Assembly: GCA_029215795.1 (NCBI GenBank)
Contig: JARDYH010000004.1
Location: forward strand, 31,066,001 to 31,130,000
Source: Anniella stebbinsi
Taxonomy: Eukaryota > Chordata > Lepidosauria > Squamata > Anniellidae
DNA length: 64,000 nt
Direction: 5' to 3'
The position numbers were made by a program, and so were the translations under genes. Below are positions 51,448 to 61,552 of this stretch, one piece after another. Positions within the stretch are counted from its first letter, which is position 1. Each line of letters opens with the position of its first letter. The notes under the pieces are model-generated. The model was not told where the DNA came from. It was given only the letters and a program-made list of their open reading frames with translations, and made no database searches.

Positions 51448-53975
51448 TTATTTCTTACCCACCTCTCCGTTTGGATCAAGGCGGGGAACAACAATATGAT
51501 AAAATACATAAAACTGATTAAAACATGACACACACTATTAAAACTGCATTAAAACATCCTAAAATCCTAAAAACATCCTAAAAACATTCTAAAATTCCAC
51601 TGGATATGCCCGCTGGAAGAGAACAGTCTTTATGGCTTTCTTAAATTCTAAAAGACTGTTAAGTTGACGAGTCTCCTCCGGCAGGTCATTCCACAGTCTG
51701 GGAGCGGCAGAAGTGAAGGTCCTCTGGGTAACGGTTGTCAGCCTAGTCTTGGCCTACTGTAGTAAGTTCTTCCCAAAGGACCTGAGCGTGTGGGGCAGAT
51801 TGTATGGGAGAAGGCAATCCCATAGGTAACCTGGACCCAAACCATGTAGGACTTTAAAGGTAATAACCTGAAACTAATTGGCAGCTAGTGGAGTGACTTT
51901 AAAGCTGGCGTAATATGGTCACCCCTAGGTGTACCAGTGACCAACCTGGCTGCCATATTTTGAACTAGTTGAAGTTTCCGGACTAGGCACAGAGGTAGCC
52001 CTATGTACAGCGCATTGCCTAAGTTGAGCCTCGAAGTTACCAGCGCGTGCACTACCGTCTTTAGGTCTTCCAACTCTAGGAAGGGGCGCAGCTGGTGTAT
52101 CAGCCGAAGCTGATAGGCACTCCTGGCCATCGCATCTATCTGTGCTGTCATTTGGAGCGACGGATCCAGGAGCACCCCCAAGCTGCGAACACAGTCTTTC
52201 AGGCGGAGTGTAACCCAATCCAGAACTGGTTGACACACCTCTAAACCCAGGTTGCGGCCTTTGACAGCAAGAACCTCCGTCTTATCTGGATTCAGCTTCA
52301 GTTTGTTTTTCCTCATCCAGCCCATTACCGCCTCCAAGCATCCATTCAGAGGAGACACACTATCCTTAGCTGACGCTGTTATCAAAGGCATAGAGAAATA
52401 TATTTGGGTGTCATCAGCATACTGACAGCACCCTGCCCCATGCCTCTGGATGATCTCTCCCAACGGTTTCATATAAATGTTAAACAGCATTGGGGAAAGG
52501 ATGGCACCTTGTGGTACGCCACACAGCAGCTCCTTCTTTGCGGAGCATCTATCCCCAAGCATCACCATCTGGAACCTGCCCGAGAGGTAGGACCGGAACC
52601 ACTGAAGCACAGTGCCCCCGATTCCCAATCCCCTCAGGCATTCCAGAAGGATACCATGGTCCAGAAGTACCAACACGGACACACTCCCCCTGTCAAAACT
52701 CAGGCGTAGATCATCCACTAAGGTGACCATAGCAGTCTCAATTCCGTATCCCGCTCTGAAACCAGTTTGAAATGGGTCTAGAAAATCAGTGTCATCCAAA
52801 ACTACTTGGAGTTGAAAGGCAACCGCCCTCTCGATCACCTTGCCCAAGAATGGAAGGTTTGATACCGGTCTGTAGTTTTCTTTAGAAGCGGCCGTACCAC
52901 CGCTTCTTTTAAACATGATGGAAAACTCCCCTCCCTGAGAGAGGCATTAATAATATATTGTAATTACGATCTAATTGCATCTCCTCCCTGGGCGACCAGC
53001 CATGAAGGACAGGGATCGAGAGGGCAAGTCGTCCTCCTCAGTTGTCCAAGCAGCTTGTCCACGTCCTCAGTACTCACCAACTGAAACTGATCCAGTGTAA
53101 TTCTACTCACGGAGTCGCTGGACACTCCATCATCAGCATCTGCTATAACGACGGCATCTAAATCGGCTCTTATCCGAGAGATTTTATCTGTGAAATGATC
53201 GTTAAAGGCATTGCAGCGAACTACCGAAGGCTCTAAGATTGGATTCAGGGGGGAAGGTGCCTGGGTTAGACCCCTCACCACCCTGAACAGATCTGCTGGA
53301 TGCAAATTCGCAGATGCAATGCACGCAGAGAAGAAAGCTTTCTTCGCTGCAGGTATTGCCACCCCATAGGAACGAAGATGTTCTCTATGTCGTGTCTTGT
53401 CGGATATAAGTCGAGTTTTCCGCCATCGGCGCTCCAGTTGTCGTCCTTTCCGCTTCAACTCCCTGAGGTCTTCTGTATACCAGGTTGCCCTGTTAGAAGC
53501 GGGTCGGAGAGGATGTTTGGGGGCGATCGTGTCGATAGCCCTAGTTAGGTCTTGATTCCATCTATTGACCAGGGCTTCTACAGGATCGTCGACGATACCA
53601 GCCATAGAACCCTCTAAGGCTTTCTGGAATCCAGAAGGATCCATCAGCCTTCAAGGGTGGACCATCTTAATAGGTCCGCCACCCCTGCAGGGGTGGGTGG
53701 TAGCCGTGATACTAACCCTGACCAGAAAATGGTCTGTCCATGACAACACGGAGGTATTCGTCACCTCCGCCCACAGATCCGTCTGTTCGGGGTATGACCC
53801 GCTGAATGTGTGGGTCCAGAGACCAATTGGGATAGTCCCATGGTTGTCATGGATGCCATGAACTCCCGAGCTACACCTGACAAACCAGTCTCGAATGGGA
53901 TGTTGAAGTCGCCCAGGACCAAAAGCCTGGGTGAATCCAACACCAGCTCCGAGACCAGAATCCAGACGCTAAATA
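51398..53975 (-). mobile_element. L2-type LINE, longest copy in the window
   Basis: Minus-strand L2 running from the end of the endonuclease domain (near 53.9 kb) through the reverse transcriptase to the 3' tail. The 3' part is the same subfamily as the 20.8/22.8-kb copy, and it preserves the empty target site of hAT copy 1 at 51548-51555. The 5' side is truncated in the endonuclease. Confidence 0.9.
51885..53975 (-). pseudogene. L2 ORF2 polyprotein fossil (endonuclease end to RT)
   Basis: Minus frames cover, in order, the endonuclease end (LLVLGDFNIPFETGLSG, about 53.86-53.96 kb, with the GDFN motif), a linker (53644-52964, 226 codons) and the reverse transcriptase (52916-51885, 343 codons). 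The last has NYRPVSNLPFLGKVIER at residues 14-30, GVPQGAILSPMLFN near 133-146 and the catalytic box YADDTQIYF at 166-174. Motif A is damaged: residues 84-90 read LLDHGIL, while the related fragment at 55.2 kb still has LLALSAAFDTIHLGILL. About nine residues with the first catalytic aspartate are gone. The three frames differ, so frameshifts lie near 52.95 and 53.65 kb. Non-functional. Confidence 0.88.
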
Positions 53976-54203
53976 ATACAATTAGGAAATGGCCAATGAG
54001 AACATGTGGGTCATCAGAGAATGCAAAGGAAGGACATGATGAATCCCTAATAGAAGTGTTTGGACCCAATACCAAAAAGGTCCTCTCCTTTCAATTCACC
54101 AAGTGTGAAGGACTTCTGCTAATGGCCTCAGAACATGGACAGGGTGGTGGAGGTAAAGACAGTTCTTCAAGTAACTTGGAACCAATCCATTTAAGCCTTT
54201 AAG
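53976..54203 (-). mobile_element. L2 fragment, diverged
   Basis: On the plus strand: GGTCCTCTCC, CTTCTGCTAATGGCCTCAG, GTTCTTCAAGTAACTTGGA and CCAATCCATTTAAGCC. These are the complement of the L2 ORF2 end and adjoining 3' sequence, diverged from the neighbouring copy. Confidence 0.65.
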
Positions 54204-54360
54204 GAGAGATTGCCAACTTCAAGAGGTCCAGGAGCCATTTTAGCCCCTAGAACCCCCATGGAGTACACCCCCCACTCCCCAATAGGTGCCAAAATTAGCT
54301 TGTTTGCATCTTTAACCAGATTGAATTCCTCTGTTCTGATTAGTTGGTTTCCCTAGCAAC

Positions 54361-54896
54361 AGATCCGGGCCTGATTCAAAGTGCTGGTATTAACATTCAA
54401 AGCCCTAATCAGCTTGGGGCAAGGTTATCTGAAGGAACACTTCATCCCATATGTACCTATCCAGACCCTAAGACCATCCTGGTGGGTCCTTCTGCATGAG
54501 CCACTGCCAAAGAAAGTGAGACAGGAGGCTACTAGGAGGAGGGCCTTCTCTGCTGTGGCACCCTGGCTATGGAATGAGTACCCCAGAGAGGTTCACTTGG
54601 CATCTACATTATACTCCTTTAGACGCCAGGTGAAGACCTTTTTATTTTCACAGTGTTTTAACAGTTCTTTATTTGGATTTTTAACCTGCTGTTTAAATTT
54701 GCATTTTAAATCCCTATCAATTTTTGCATGGCTGTTTGATTTTTACCCTGGTTGTGTTTTATACTGTATTTTAAATTATGTTTTTATACTGTAATTTTAT
54801 ATTTTGAATGGTTTTTATGGTTTAAATTTTTGTAAACTGCCCAGAAAGCTTCGGCTATTGAGCAGTATAAAAATGCAGTAAATAAATAAATAAATA
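54361..54896 (+). mobile_element. L2-type LINE, 3' part
   Basis: The plus frame 54381-54794 gives the C-terminus: LVLTFKALISLGQGYLKEH and FSAVAPWLWNEYPREVHL. The tail follows (TTTTTGTAAACTGCCCAGAA, GCTTCGGCTATTGAGCAG, then AAATAAATAAATA). It faces the minus-strand L2 fragments on both sides. Confidence 0.85.
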
Positions 54897-55400
54897 CCTC
54901 TATCTTGTATGGATTAAGTTTCAGCTTGTTTGCCCTTATCCCTCCAAAACCACCTCCAGACACTGGTTCAAGAGTTCAGCAGCTTTTCTAGGATCATTAA
55001 CGGAAATGAAAGGTGAAGCTGAGTGTCCCTATTCAAAGGACATCTGAGTGACTTCACCAGCAATTTCATGTAGATATTGAAATGCATAGGAGAAAAGATG
55101 GAACCATGTGCTACCCCACAGACCACAGAGTAGAGCCAAATTCCTCAAGCACCATCTTCTGAGACCATTCATTCAGGAAAGTCCAGAATCCCTGTAACAC
55201 CATGCTCCCTACATCCATCCCGGAAAAAACAATCCAGAAGGATACCAAGGTGGATGGTATCAAACGCTGCTGAGAGAGCCAGAAGAACAACTGAGTTCCT
55301 TCTCCCTCCATGGGGCAAATCACATTTCAGGAGGGGCATGCTATTCAGGAAAATGACACTATATGAAAGGGTTAAATCCAAATTGGGCCATTCTGCAGTT
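54897..55400 (-). mobile_element. L2 reverse transcriptase fragment
   Basis: Minus frames carry the motif-A segment LLALSAAFDTIHLGILLDCF near 55.2 kb. Downstream text on the plus strand, ATGGAACCATGTGCTACCC and TTCATGTAGATATTGAAAT, is the complement of the motif-B region. It is a short, decayed internal fragment without the 3' end. Confidence 0.75.
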
Positions 55401-55404
55401 GGTA

Positions 55405-56260
55405 TTCATGGGGGTGGGGGAGGGGGAGGAAGAAATCACAGGAGAATGTGTTCATAGATCTCCTGAATCATGTCTAATTACACTCACATTCTCCTGAGTC
55501 ATGTCTTGTGACACTTTCTGCTATGAGATGCAGACAAGTTTCAGAGTCTGAGAGTTACACAAACAAACTCATTGGAAATTTGTATGCAGTAGGTTGGCAT
55601 TCTTTTTTTCTGTCCAGGCTCCAGTATGATAGGCAGATATTGAACTGCTGCAGATTTTCTAGGCACTGGGGTACTGTGACATGGGAAACTTCATTTAAAA
55701 CAAAACAAAACATCAACTTGTTATGCAGCTATTAAATGCACAGGAGCCTGGACAGAAAACAAAGGTGGCATCTCCTAAGCTATTTGTCACTGTCTTTCCC
55801 TCTGACGTGCATCTATGTATATGGAATATGCTCAATCTCACTTATACTCAATCTCACCTATCTTTCTTGCTGTATTCACCGGCAGAGAGGCTCAAGGGTG
55901 GTCAGAAGATAGATGTCTCCCATTCTTTCTGTGCATCTTATAAATGAAGTACAGAGTCACCCACAGAGGAAGAGGCACAACCTCTTTAGCTGCAGACATT
56001 TATTATAGACATGAAGACAGTTATGCACACACACACACATCGCCCTTTTTCTACTAATTCTGCAGATCATCCACAAACTCATACATTTATTTGCTTAGAT
56101 TTGCCAGCCTGCTGCAGCCTGAAGACTCAGAGCAGGCTATAGCATGTTCAGAACACTCACTTTAGTATATAACAGCTGCTGGAAGGAGAGGAGGATCTTT
56201 CATTTTGTCCTCTTCTCCATGGCTTTGGCCATACATAAAGCAGAAGGGGGAAGAACCTGT
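55405..56260. other. No supported gene
   Basis: Unique sequence. Frames at 55508-55735 and 55723-55947 lack domains. A short (CA)n lies near 56.03 kb. Confidence 0.5.
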
Positions 56261-56264
56261 GACC

Positions 56265-56375
56265 TGACAGGTGCAGTAGTATGCCAATTCCCATTATCCC
56301 CCAGCCTAGCCAATGGTCAGGGATGATGGGTGTTGTAGTCTGGCAACATCTGTAGGGCCACATATTCTCCACCCT
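56265..56375. repeat. Palindromic repeat, ACTACAACWCCC family
   Basis: AATTCCCATTATCCCCCAG faces GGATGATGGGTGTTGTAGTC, so the minus strand reads ACTACAACACCCATCATC (56323-56339). CATCTGTAGGGCCACA closes it. ZNF143/THAP11-like motif as in the other copies. Confidence 0.6.
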
Positions 56376-56482
56376 TGCTAGGAAGTCTCTGTTTCCCTTG
56401 GAGAGTCAGTCCATTTACCTAGAAAACATAGGTTTTAGAACAGATCTATTGAGGGGGGATTGTTTACTTAACTTGTTTTTAG

Positions 56483-57268
56483 TAGGGATGTGCAGCAGAT
56501 CAGATTTGATGCACGATCCGGATCTAATCCAGCCAAAATTGGAATGAAAGGAAACAATTCCAATTTCAAAAAATGGAGGTCTGATTTTTTCCGATCCGAT
56601 TCCCCCCCCCCCCCCCAGATTTTATTCAGGAAAAATCAGAAAATTGGACCTCCATTTTTTGTGTTTTCGCCATAGGCTTGCATTCGGGGAAAGAAAGCTT
56701 TCCCCCAATGCAAGTCTATGGGGAAAACATGGCTGTGGGTGAGTGGGGACCTCTACCTCCCTCCCTCCCCCCACTCGTGCTCCTTACCTGCTGCCTCCTC
56801 ACTGCCACGCGCTGGTCGCTTCTACTGAGAAACAGGCTTTGTGGCCTGCCTCTCAGTAGAGCGCCAGGTGATGACGTCACTCGGCGCTCTACTGAGAGGT
56901 AGGCCGTGAAGCCTGTTTCTCAGTAGAAGGGACCAGCGGGCAGAAGCGGACAGCCCCGGTAGGTAAGGAGCGCGAGTGGGGGGGAGGGACAGTGAGGGAG
57001 GGGGAGTTAGTCCCCACCCAACCACCCCCGTGTTTTCCACATAGGCTTGCATTGGGGAAAAGCTTTCTTTCCCCCAATGCAAACCTATCGCGAAAACACC
57101 TAAAATGGTGTCCGATCCGAAAATCGGACGTCCAATTTTCGTATCGGAATCAGATCTAATCGGATCCGTGGGACCTCCGATTTTATCTTGATCCGATCCA
57201 AGGCAAAATCTGAGGTCCCAATTTCGATTCCGATTCTGATACGATTTTTCCTCCCGTGCACACCCCTA
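56483..57268. mobile_element. GC-rich non-autonomous hAT element, copy 4 (786 bp)
   Basis: Starts TAGGGATGTGCAGCAG and ends GTGCACACCCCTA. The flanks are GTTTTTAG (56475-56482) and GTTTTTAA (57269-57276), an 8-bp duplication with one mismatch. It contains two TTGCATT...GGGGAAAG hairpins (56.68-56.72 and 57.05-57.09 kb) and a single GC-rich palindromic core centred near 56.87 kb, where the centre is an exact CRE, TGACGTCA (56872-56879). The core is bounded by CTTACCTG (about 56783) and TAGGTAAGG (about 56960). It is the simplest form of the family: one module where copies 1 and 2 have five. Confidence 0.85.
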
Positions 57269-57276
57269 GTTTTTAA

Positions 57277-57396
57277 CAGTTTACATTATTTTGATTTCTC
57301 TGTGTTAAAAAGTTTAGACAATTTTTATTCTGTGGTATTTTGTATTTTTATGGATTTTTGTGAACTGCCCAGAAAAGAAATGATGATGATGATGAC
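57277..57396 (+). mobile_element. L2-like 3' tail with (GAT)n end
   Basis: TTTTTATGGATTTTTGTGAA, CTGCCCAGAAAAG, then GATGATGATGATGA. An L2-like 3' end without coding sequence, directly beside the next L2. Confidence 0.65.
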
Positions 57397-57397
57397 A

Positions 57398-57989
57398 ACA
57401 GTGCTCATTGCTCTGGCCAACTAGACCACATCACACCAGTACTTTTCCAGCTTCACTGGCTGCCAGTCCAGGTCCGGGCCCAATTCAAAATGCTGGTACT
57501 AACATTCAAAGCCCTAAACAGCTTGGGGCCAGGTTATCTGAAGGAACGCCTCCTCCCATATGTACCTGCCCGGACCCCAAGATCATCTACAGGGGTCCTT
57601 CTCCATGAGCCCCTGCCAAAGGAAGTGAGGCAGGTTGCCACCAGGAGGAGGGCTTTCTCTGCTGTGGCATCCAGGCTGTGGAATGAGCATCCCATAGAGA
57701 TTCGCCTGGCACCTACTTTGCACTCCTTTCATCGCCAGGTGAAGACCTTTTTATTCTCCTAGCATTTTAACAGCTAAATTAACCCAATTTTAACCCTTGC
57801 TGTTTTAAATTTGTATTTTAATCTGTATAAATCTATACTACTTAGTTTTATCCTGGTTGTGTTTTCTATATTGTATGTTATTTTGTGTTTTTAGATTGTT
57901 GTTTGTTTTATATTACTTAAAATGTTTTCATGGTTTTAATTTTTGTGAACCACCCAGAGAGCTTTGGCTATAGGATGGCATAAATATGC

Positions 57990-58032
<43 letters not shown>
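57398..58032 (+). mobile_element. L2-type LINE, 3' part
   Basis: The plus frame 57490-57762 carries LVLTFKALNSLGPGYLKER, RTPRSSTGVLLHEPLPKE and FSAVASRLWNEHPIEIRL. The tail GTGAACCACCCAGAGAGC, TTGGCTATAGGATGGCATA ends in an (AAT)n tract at 57990-58032. It is the best-preserved plus-strand L2 end here. Confidence 0.88.
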
Positions 58033-58104
58033 GCAGCATGGTTTGGCAATGGACATATTACCCATGGTCTTGCAGATGTATAGGTCTTGACTGGAAGGGG
58101 ACAT

Positions 58105-58170
58105 TTATTTGTTTATGTATTCATTCATTCATGTCCCCGCCCATAGCTAAAGCTCTGTGTTTTAAGTTCA
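58105..58170 (-). mobile_element. L2 3' tip, very short
   Basis: TTTATTTGTTTATGTATTCA, then CCCCGCCCATAGCTAAAGC, the complement of the L2 3' end. Confidence 0.6.
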
Positions 58171-58174
58171 CACA

Positions 58175-58475
58175 ACGTATAAATACAGGAACAAAATTCA
58201 CCTGAAGAGTCCACTTGTGTTCTCCAGGCTGGTGTTATGGTTTCAGATTCAACAGTTTGATGCCAAAATTATTGACCTCCAGTAGTTCACTGTGACTCCT
58301 CCTCCTCCTCCTGGCTCTGTGTTTCATTTTAATGCGTTTTAATCCATATCTTAGAAGTGAGAAATATTTGCAGCATTGAAAGGTGTGGCTTTCCTACATG
58401 TCCTCTGATTCACACTCAGATAGGAGTGTAGGGGCTGCAATGACATGGCAATAATGAAAAATCTGTTTTCCAATT
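58175..58475. other. No recognised feature
   Basis: Unique sequence with a (TCC)n stretch near 58.30 kb. Confidence 0.5.
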
Positions 58476-58477
58476 GC

Positions 58478-58852
58478 TTTGTTGGCTCAGTTCAAGCTGT
58501 TGGTTTTAACTTTAGAGTTCTAAATGGCTTAGGGCCTAGCTATATGAGGGACCACCCATTTCACTGCAAACCTGCTCTGTAAGTACACTTGCTTACTGAG
58601 GCCCACATGTTGGGCACATGGGAAAGGGGCTTTCTCCTGTGTTGCTCCCAAAATCTGGAATGTGGTCTTTGGAGTTGTGATTGTTCCTCACACTTTCTAC
58701 CTTTAGGATACATGTTTTAAAATTGACTTTTTAAATTATTATGATGGTATTTAAGGTTATTTTTAAGGTTTTACTGTGTCTTTGTGATTTTTCTTTTTAT
58801 TTTTGTTTGTTTAAATGTTAGTATACAAACAACAACAACAACAACAACAACA
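58478..58852 (+). mobile_element. L2-type LINE, 3' part, diverged
   Basis: Decayed coding text (GTTCTAAATGGCTTAGGGCC, TGGAAAGGGGCTTTCTCC-like, CCCAAAATCTGGAATGTGG) in the order of the L2 ORF2 C-terminus. A T-rich 3' region and an (AAC)n tail at 58826-58852 follow. Confidence 0.75.
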
Positions 58853-58859
58853 GAACAGA

Positions 58860-59335
58860 CAAAAAGGACATCATCAGATGGACAATGAAAAGGTTACCAA
58901 ACTCGGCACATGAAATACTTCTGAAAGATAGACAACTTTCACTGTATAAAGCTTGCACCTTTATTCCTCTCAACCTTCTAAGGTAGAGTTATATAATGCA
59001 GATGGAGATAATTGTCAATACACCAGATCTTTCCATAATCTTACATGAGATGTTGGTGTGTTGAAATCATCAGTATTCCTATTAGCGTGAGAAATAAATG
59101 GATACAAGATTGCATAAGAGTCTCCCTCATGTCCCTCATTATTCCCCAAGGAATATACATATAACACAAGTTTTTCCATAAGGACAATTGACCATAGTTT
59201 ATTCCTCCAGTGTGATTTCCCCCCCTTAAACCACCTTGAACGCTCTTCCTGAATGAATGAATAACATAAGAATTATATTATGTTCAAGATAGCTTCCTGA
59301 GTGTTTGAGAATATTGAATAGATAATATGTAATGC
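58860..59335. other. No recognised feature
   Basis: Unique AT-rich sequence. No coding or repeat signature. Confidence 0.5.
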
Positions 59336-59339
59336 TCTG

Positions 59340-59660
59340 ACTATTCCCTTACCCTCTGGAACCAGTATCATGCCAGTGTTGACTGTCCTGCCATGTATAT
59401 TTTCAAGTAGTGGGAGACAAGCCCACCCCCCTCTCCACAAGTTAATGGGAATTTCTCTGGCAGGAGGGGTTAGAGGCTGTGACCACTTTTCCTGTGTGAA
59501 ATTAATTGAGCTCCCAAGGTCAGCAGGTTACAGGCAGGCTCATTATGACAAATGATTTCTGTTTGAGTAAGACCTTTGGGGTCATTTCAGATTTCCCCCC
59601 TAAATTTTGTAATTATGTCTGCCTGAGGCCTTAAGCAAACAAAAACATGTGGAATAGAGG
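59340..59660. promoter_or_regulatory. Candidate conserved non-coding element
   Basis: Repeat-free, non-coding, balanced composition. Strings such as GTGTGAAATTAATTGAGCTC, TTATGACAAATGATTTCTG and TTTTGTAATTATGTCTGCC have homeodomain-like cores. Called by texture only. Confidence 0.25.
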
Positions 59661-59862
59661 AAGGACCGGTGGGGTGGAGAGAGACCAAAGAAACCTAGCC
59701 TGGTAGAACAGGATTTAGGTTGAGGCTGTATTAAATAAGATGATTTTTTTTAAAAAAAAAAAGACAGAAAAAAGAACAATCGGTGAGGATTACTAACCTC
59801 TAAGATGAGTATGCAGCTTGGCAAAGAACAATTACTACATTATCCTCTGGTGCTTTCCTTCA

Positions 59863-59866
<4 letters not shown>

Positions 59867-59897
<31 letters not shown>
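59867..59897. repeat. (GA)n microsatellite
   Basis: About 15 GA units. Confidence 0.95.
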
Positions 59898-59901
<4 letters not shown>

Positions 59902-60119
59902 AGGGAGATGAGTTTAGCACCATTTCTGACAAATGTTGTGCTCTGTGCCAAGTCTAACATTCATATTGTGTAATGAACAGTGAGGATTCTCCTATCACAG
60001 GGTGCAGTGCTTGACAGAAGAGAATGAAAGCATGCTTTAACACAGCAAAAGTGATCCAAAATAAAGTATCTTCCTGAAGCATCTTAAAAATCAATGAATT
60101 TATCATGGCATGCGTTTGC

Positions 60120-60235
60120 ATACTACGGCCAATGCACGAAGCAGCCTACAGAATCTCGCGACACAAATAAAGCATCTTCATCTTTAAGGTGCCACATGTT
60201 TCTTGGTTGTTTTGGCTACAACAGAATAACAAGGG
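60120..60235 (+). mobile_element. LINE/SINE tail fragment
   Basis: AAATAAAGCATCTTCATCTT, TAAGGTGCCACATGTTTCTT, GGTTGTTTTGGCTACAACAG and AATAAC. This is recognisable as the end of a common reptile interspersed repeat with an AAGGTGCCAC...CAACAGA pattern. The parent family is not certain. Confidence 0.5.
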
Positions 60236-60309
60236 CTGCATTGGGACATATTTACCATTCAAGCCAATGACCTAGGGATATATGCCTGGCCCGCAAAGTC
60301 CACTTCCTC

Positions 60310-60450
60310 TAGATAGAGTTGCAGCTGGCGATAGAACTGAGTCCAGGAGAACCCCCAAAGAGTGAACTCAGTCTTTCAGGGTGAGTGCAAGTCTGTCCAA
60401 AACTAGTTGCATCCAGATCACCAGACTTCCCAATCTGCAGTACTTTTCCC
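60310..60450 (-). mobile_element. L2 fragment, first part of an interrupted copy
   Basis: GAGTTGCAGCTGGCGATAG, GGAGAACCCCCAAAGAGTG and CAGTCTTTCAGGGTGAGTG match the L2 segment at 52.15-52.23 kb. The next L2 segment resumes at 60775, with a younger L2 end between. Confidence 0.7.
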
Positions 60451-60451
60451 C

Positions 60452-60774
60452 CATTTATTTGATTTATACACTGCCTTTCAACCAAAAAAAAAATGACACT
60501 GAAGGGGACTTACACAATTAAAAGCGATTAAAGCAAGATATTAAAATACAATAAAAAACAAAGCAGTTACAGGCAACAAAACAAAAAAACCCACCAGCAC
60601 CCAAACTAGCAGACTCACTTATAGGCCAACAGCCTTCTTGAATACAGTGGTCTTTGCCTGCTGGTGGAAGGACAGAAGGGAGGAAATGAACTTAGCTTCC
60701 CTTGGAAAGGAGTTCCACAATCTGGGAGCTGCCACCAAAAAAGGCCTTATTCAGGTAACCTCCAAACACGTCTC
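60452..60774 (-). mobile_element. L2 3' end inserted in an older L2
   Basis: The 3' tip CATTTATTTGATTTATACAC, an A-rich region, and then TTCCACAATCTGGGAGCTGC (the ORF2 C-terminal region, LWN..LP) are in minus order. Flanking TACTTTTCC (60441-60449) and TACTTCC (60783-60789) may be an imperfect target duplication. Confidence 0.65.
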
Positions 60775-61043
60775 TGAAGGAATACTTCCACTTTATCTGA
60801 ATTAAGCTTCAGATTGTGTGCTTGCATCCATCCTAAAGCTCGTTCAGGTTTCCCACATACTCCCTGGGACTAACAGGTAGAAAAGAGAGGTAGAGCAGCA
60901 TGTCATCCACCTACTGAAAACATTTTAGCTCTACCCCTCTTGATGATGTCTCCTAATTGTTTCATATTAAAAAAGTATGTGGGACAAGATGGGGCCCTGA
61001 GACACCCCAAAAGCCAATGACCACGAATTGGAACAGAAGCAGT
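60775..61043 (-). mobile_element. L2 fragment, second part of the interrupted copy
   Basis: CACTTTATCTGAATTAAGCT, CAGCATGTCATCCACCTACT (the complement of the YADD region) and TGTCTCCTAATTGTTTCAT. This continues the L2 order from 60450. Confidence 0.7.
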
Positions 61044-61051
61044 ATCTAAGT

Positions 61052-61371
61052 TAGGGTGACCAGATAAAATCCAGGTCAGGGCTCATGTAACTTTAACAGT
61101 TGTAGAGAATAGGGAATTTCAGCCAGTGTCCTTTGTATGCAATGAGTTCCTGGTGAAATTCCCTCTTCATCACAACTGTTAAAGTTGCAGGGGCTCTGCC
61201 TTCTTTTGTATCTGGTCACTCTAGTATAGTGCATGCACCTTTAACTGTTGTGATGAAGAGGGAATATCACCAGGAACTAACTGCATACAAATGACACCTG
61301 CTGAAATTCCCTTTCCTCTACAACTGTTAAAGTTACATGAGCCCTGACCTGGATTTTATCTGGTCAGCCTA
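61052..61371. mobile_element. Foldback MITE dimer (TAGGGTGACC family, hAT-like)
   Basis: Starts TAGGGTGACCAGATAAAAT and ends ATTTTATCTGGTCAGCCTA. A perfect 8-bp duplication ATCTAAGT flanks it (61044-61051 and 61372-61379). The left part is a full monomer ending GGTCACTCTA near 61223. It is joined through GTATAGTGC to a truncated inverted second monomer. The junction is the same as in the 6.3-kb dimer. No coding capacity. Confidence 0.85.
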
Positions 61372-61552
61372 ATCTAAGTCTAATCTCTTTGGAGCATTCA
61401 AAGCATTTGGAGCATGATTTGGGGCATTCTATTTGCGCTAGAGGTCTCCTGGCTTACAAATCTCACCTCCTTCCTAGGCAGCTATACAGCAAATGGTATC
61501 ATAAAAGCTCAGAATCAGATACCTCATCACCCAACCTAAGGCTTACTTAGGG

